Source: Lachnospiraceae bacterium (GTDB lineage: Bacteria; Bacillota; Clostridia; Lachnospirales; Lachnospiraceae). Taken from it: a stretch of DNA of 64,000 bases. Below the pieces are notes generated by a model, which worked only from the letters and a program-made list of their open reading frames with translations, had not been told where the DNA came from and made no database searches. Position 1 is the first letter of the stretch. Each line of letters starts with the position of its first letter. The stretch covers positions 124,001 through 188,000 of the forward strand of contig CAJTBO010000002.1 of the NCBI GenBank assembly GCA_910573755.1, read 5' to 3'. The position numbers and the translations under genes were made by a program. This document shows, one piece after another, positions 61,505-64,000 of this stretch.

Positions 61505-62337
61505 TGAAAAAATCGAAAAGGTCGGAGGTTGCCGTTACGATAGGGCTTACGCTTTTTTTCCTGATCTTTTTATCGCCGATCCTGATCGCATTTTCGGCAT
61601 CTTTCAGGCATGTGGACGATACCTCGAATTATCTGAAACTGTTTCAGTATTTCTGTCTGGATAGTTACAGGCTGGCGTTTGGAAAACTGAACTATTTCAG
61701 ATCACTGAAAAACAGCATACTAATCACGACATCATCGGTTTTTCTGCTGCTTCTTTTCAGTTCCATGGCAGGATATGCGGTGGCGAGGCTGAAAGGAAAA
61801 CTGGGTTCTTTCTTTCAGATATTCTTTTTGTCAGGAATGATCGTTTCGGCGCAGATGTCTATTATTCCGATGTACAGGATTATCAACGGCCTTGGACTGA
61901 GTAATACCAGGGTTGCGCCGGTGTGTATGTATGTGACGGCGGCACTGCCCTTTTCCATATTTCTTTATACAAATTTTGTGAAATCGGGTGTTCCTTATAC
62001 GCTGGAGGAGGCGGCAAGGATTGATGGGGCGAAAATTCCGTATATTTATGCCAGGATCGTGATACCATTGACAAAACCGGCGTTATCTTCTCTGGTTATT
62101 ACCCAGGGGGTTCCGATCTGGAACGATTTCTTTTTTGCCATGCTGTTTTTGTCCTCGCCGACAAAAAAGACGCTGCCCCTGCAGATGCTGAATTTTATCG
62201 GGGATATGGAAAACGCGACGCAGTGGAATATGCTGTTTGCGGCGTGTATGGTGAGTGCGCTGCCAATCCTGATCATTTATTCCTTCCTGCAGAGATACTT
62301 TGTGGCGGGGCTGACGGTGGGAGCGGTGAAGGAGTGA
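61504..62337 (+). CDS. CUT1 sugar ABC transporter permease (MalG/UgpE type)
   Basis: The second permease, 277 residues with six hydrophobic segments. Its EAA loop is EEAARIDGAKIPYIYARIVIP. ATG 61504 overlaps the upstream stop codon; a longer frame from 61429 lies in the upstream gene and is not credible. It ends the transporter operon. The next gene, a sensor kinase, starts 162 bp later. Confidence 0.93.
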   Translation: MKKSKRSEVAVTIGLTLFFLIFLSPILIAFSASFRHVDDTSNYLKLFQYFCLDSYRLAFGKLNYFRSLKNSILITTSSVFLLLLFSSMAGYAVARLKGKLGSFFQIFFLSGMIVSAQMSIIPMYRIINGLGLSNTRVAPVCMYVTAALPFSIFLYTNFVKSGVPYTLEEAARIDGAKIPYIYARIVIPLTKPALSSLVITQGVPIWNDFFFAMLFLSSPTKKTLPLQMLNFIGDMENATQWNMLFAACMVSALPILIIYSFLQRYFVAGLTVGAVKE

Positions 62338-62499
62338 GGTGGTAATCCGGGCAGCGGGTACCTGTATTAAGAATGAAAGCGTGTCGGCAGGTGTTAAATG
62401 GAAATATGTAGTAAATACAGATCATGAAAAGTATAGTAGAATTGAAGAAACATTTTTAATTTTAAATTCAGGTCCTCCGGGGCGGACAAGGGGCTAAGA

Positions 62500-64000
62500 A
62501 TGAGAATCAGAAACAGTATCAATTTCAAATTCCTCTGCGGGCTCTTATCGATCTCTCTGATCCCGCTTTTCATGATCATCGCAGTGACGATATATTCGGA
62601 TTCCCGCTTTTACAGCGAAATGTTTTCGCAGGCCAGCTATCAGGAGCTGAAACAGCTTGTGGATGAGGTGGACGGAAATCTGGAACAGATTGACGATATA
62701 GCGATGGCCCTGATCATGAGCCAGATGAACAGTGAGAGCATTGTTCTGTCGATCTGCGAGCAGGAGGGAGAGGGCGAGATATCCCAGAGCAGCCGTTTGA
62801 AAAATTACAGGAATTTCAAGTATATCTGTTCCAATCTGATTGGGGTGGACCGGTATGTGGAGGCTATCTATCTGTTTTGTGATAACGGGTACAACTATTC
62901 TTATTCTAAAAGTAAAGAATTCTATCTGGAAAGAAATGTGGAGGAGCAGAACTGGTTTTGGCAGATGAAGCATGGAGCAGACATACATCTTATGGACTTT
63001 TATGAGCCGCTTAAGATTGCGGGCTGTGAGGAGCCGGTATTGATTTCTGCCAGAAAATTTACGGATCTGCACGGGGAGCATCAGGGTATTATCGTACTTG
63101 TGTGCAACATGGATATTTTTCGAACCGTTTCGGGCAGCAACCTTCCATGGAGCAATAATTTTATTATCGATGATAAAGGGAAGGTATTGTATGGGGATAT
63201 GGAATCGGCTGACCTTTTGACGGAGAAAGATTTAAGGGAAATCCGCGACAAAGGCAGCGGCGTTATTACAAAGGGGAAAGCAAGTGAGGCTTATATTTAC
63301 GGAAAACTGCATGAAAATGACTGGAATCTGATTTCCACAGTATCCTTTGATTCACTGTATCAACTGTACCGGAGCAATCTGTTATATATTTTTGCGGCAG
63401 TGCTTTTTATACTGGTACTTATCACCGGGATTTTACTTTATATCAAAAAAAGCCTGATCAGGCCGCTGACGGATCTGGCGCAGATCATGGACCATGCCGC
63501 CGAGGAGGATTTCTGTTTTCAGAATATTTACAGTGGCAGGAGGGATGAAATCGGTATGCTGTATGCTTACTATGATAAGATGTTAAAACAGATCAGTGAG
63601 CTGATTGGGGAAAAATACGGGTATCAGATCAGGCTGCTTCGGACAAAACTCCAGAACCTGATGTCCCAGATCAATGCGCATTTTATTTTTAATACGCTGG
63701 AGAATATTAGCTGCCTGGCGGAGTTTGAGGAAAACAGACAGATTGCCGACATGTCAAAATCCCTTGGGGCTATGCTCAGATACAGTATCAACTGTGAAAG
63801 CGAATATGCGGTTTTTTCAAGAGAGGTGAAACATGTCAGGGATTATATTAAGATACAGGAGATACGGTTTGCCAACCATATTGACCTGAAAGTGGATGTA
63901 GAGCCGGATATGCTGAAAAGAAAAGTGATGAGGTTTATGCTTCAGCCAATTGTGGAGAATGCGATTGAACATGGATTATCCGGCAGGGACGCTCCGTGGG
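62500..64000 (+). CDS. YesM-type sensor histidine kinase, 3' end outside the window
   Basis: The frame is open from ATG 62500 to the window edge (500 codons). A short cytoplasmic start and a first membrane segment (about 12-35) are followed by a large extracellular sensor domain. A second membrane segment lies near 287-307, then a HAMP-like linker (SLIRPLTDLAQIMDHAAEE). The His-kinase domain has the phosphate-accepting His394 in MSQINAHFIFNTLENI and the N-box QPIVENAIEHGL. This is the YesM/LytS-type sensor that partners an AraC-type response regulator (YesN), whose gene probably follows. Its likely target sites are the 22-bp-spaced repeats at 54647 and 59046. GGGGCTAAGA before the ATG is a weak ribosome site. 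Confidence 0.92.
   Translation, partial: MRIRNSINFKFLCGLLSISLIPLFMIIAVTIYSDSRFYSEMFSQASYQELKQLVDEVDGNLEQIDDIAMALIMSQMNSESIVLSICEQEGEGEISQSSRLKNYRNFKYICSNLIGVDRYVEAIYLFCDNGYNYSYSKSKEFYLERNVEEQNWFWQMKHGADIHLMDFYEPLKIAGCEEPVLISARKFTDLHGEHQGIIVLVCNMDIFRTVSGSNLPWSNNFIIDDKGKVLYGDMESADLLTEKDLREIRDKGSGVITKGKASEAYIYGKLHENDWNLISTVSFDSLYQLYRSNLLYIFAAVLFILVLITGILLYIKKSLIRPLTDLAQIMDHAAEEDFCFQNIYSGRRDEIGMLYAYYDKMLKQISELIGEKYGYQIRLLRTKLQNLMSQINAHFIFNTLENISCLAEFEENRQIADMSKSLGAMLRYSINCESEYAVFSREVKHVRDYIKIQEIRFANHIDLKVDVEPDMLKRKVMRFMLQPIVENAIEHGLSGRDAPW

Overview
The window looks like chromosomal DNA from a Gram-positive anaerobe of the Clostridia, most likely a Lachnospiraceae-type gut bacterium. The reasons are strong AGGAGG ribosome sites, lipobox lipoproteins, LCP and SpaA-type surface proteins, YesL/YesM-type sugar regulation, Uma2 and M3-peptidase genes, and Tn916/Tn1549-type conjugative-element relics. 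The assignment is inferred from gene content only; no rRNA or tRNA gene was seen.

Layout. 0-3.3 kb: the end of a type I restriction specificity subunit and a complete HsdR. 3.4-10.1 kb: two related multi-domain GT2 glycosyltransferases, an acyltransferase-3 membrane protein and an unknown protein, probably for surface glycan. 10.2-11.9 kb: an oppositely oriented M3 oligoendopeptidase preceded by three tandem 28-bp repeats. 12.1-17.6 kb: an A+T-richer accessory island holding an intact IS1182-type element, a WYL regulator, a zinc-ribbon protein, the sigma/HTH pair of a conjugative transposon, a GNAT-YoaP acetyltransferase and two decayed AAA-ATPase fragments. 17.7-27.6 kb: phosphoglucomutase, three GT2 enzymes, a polyprenyl-phosphate sugar transferase, an LCP ligase and GlmS, forming a cell-wall polysaccharide cluster without a visible flippase or polymerase. 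27.7-31.1 kb: an HtrA-type protease and an unusual ClpX. 31.5-33.4 kb: a membrane XRE regulator and an aldo/keto reductase.

33.5-41.2 kb: a complete sugar operon with a CUT2 (ribose-type) ABC transporter, class II aldolase, LacI regulator, PfkB kinase and bicupin protein. The enzyme set mirrors the isomerase-kinase-aldolase logic of inositol catabolism (IolB-IolC-IolJ), but the substrate is unknown. 41.3-43.5 kb: a Uma2-type nuclease behind a perfect consensus promoter, a DUF5107 relic and an SDR reductase. 43.6-52.5 kb: a membrane protein, a 1,881-residue thioester/SpaA surface adhesin with an atypical sorting signal, and a subtilase. 52.6-54.5 kb: gene debris around a decayed insertion sequence.

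54.6-64 kb: a second carbohydrate operon with an FGGY kinase, two tandem mannitol-dehydrogenase-like proteins, YesL, a CUT1 binding protein with two permeases, and the start of a YesM-type sensor kinase. Both likely promoters of this operon carry a pair of RAAAAGWTAC direct repeats exactly 22 bp apart, as expected for an AraC-type (YesN) response regulator.

The most promising items for follow-up are the divergent ClpX, the two uncharacterised sugar operons with the 22-bp-spaced repeat code, the glycosyltransferases with half-lost domains, and the IS that separates the WYL regulator from its own promoter and operator.
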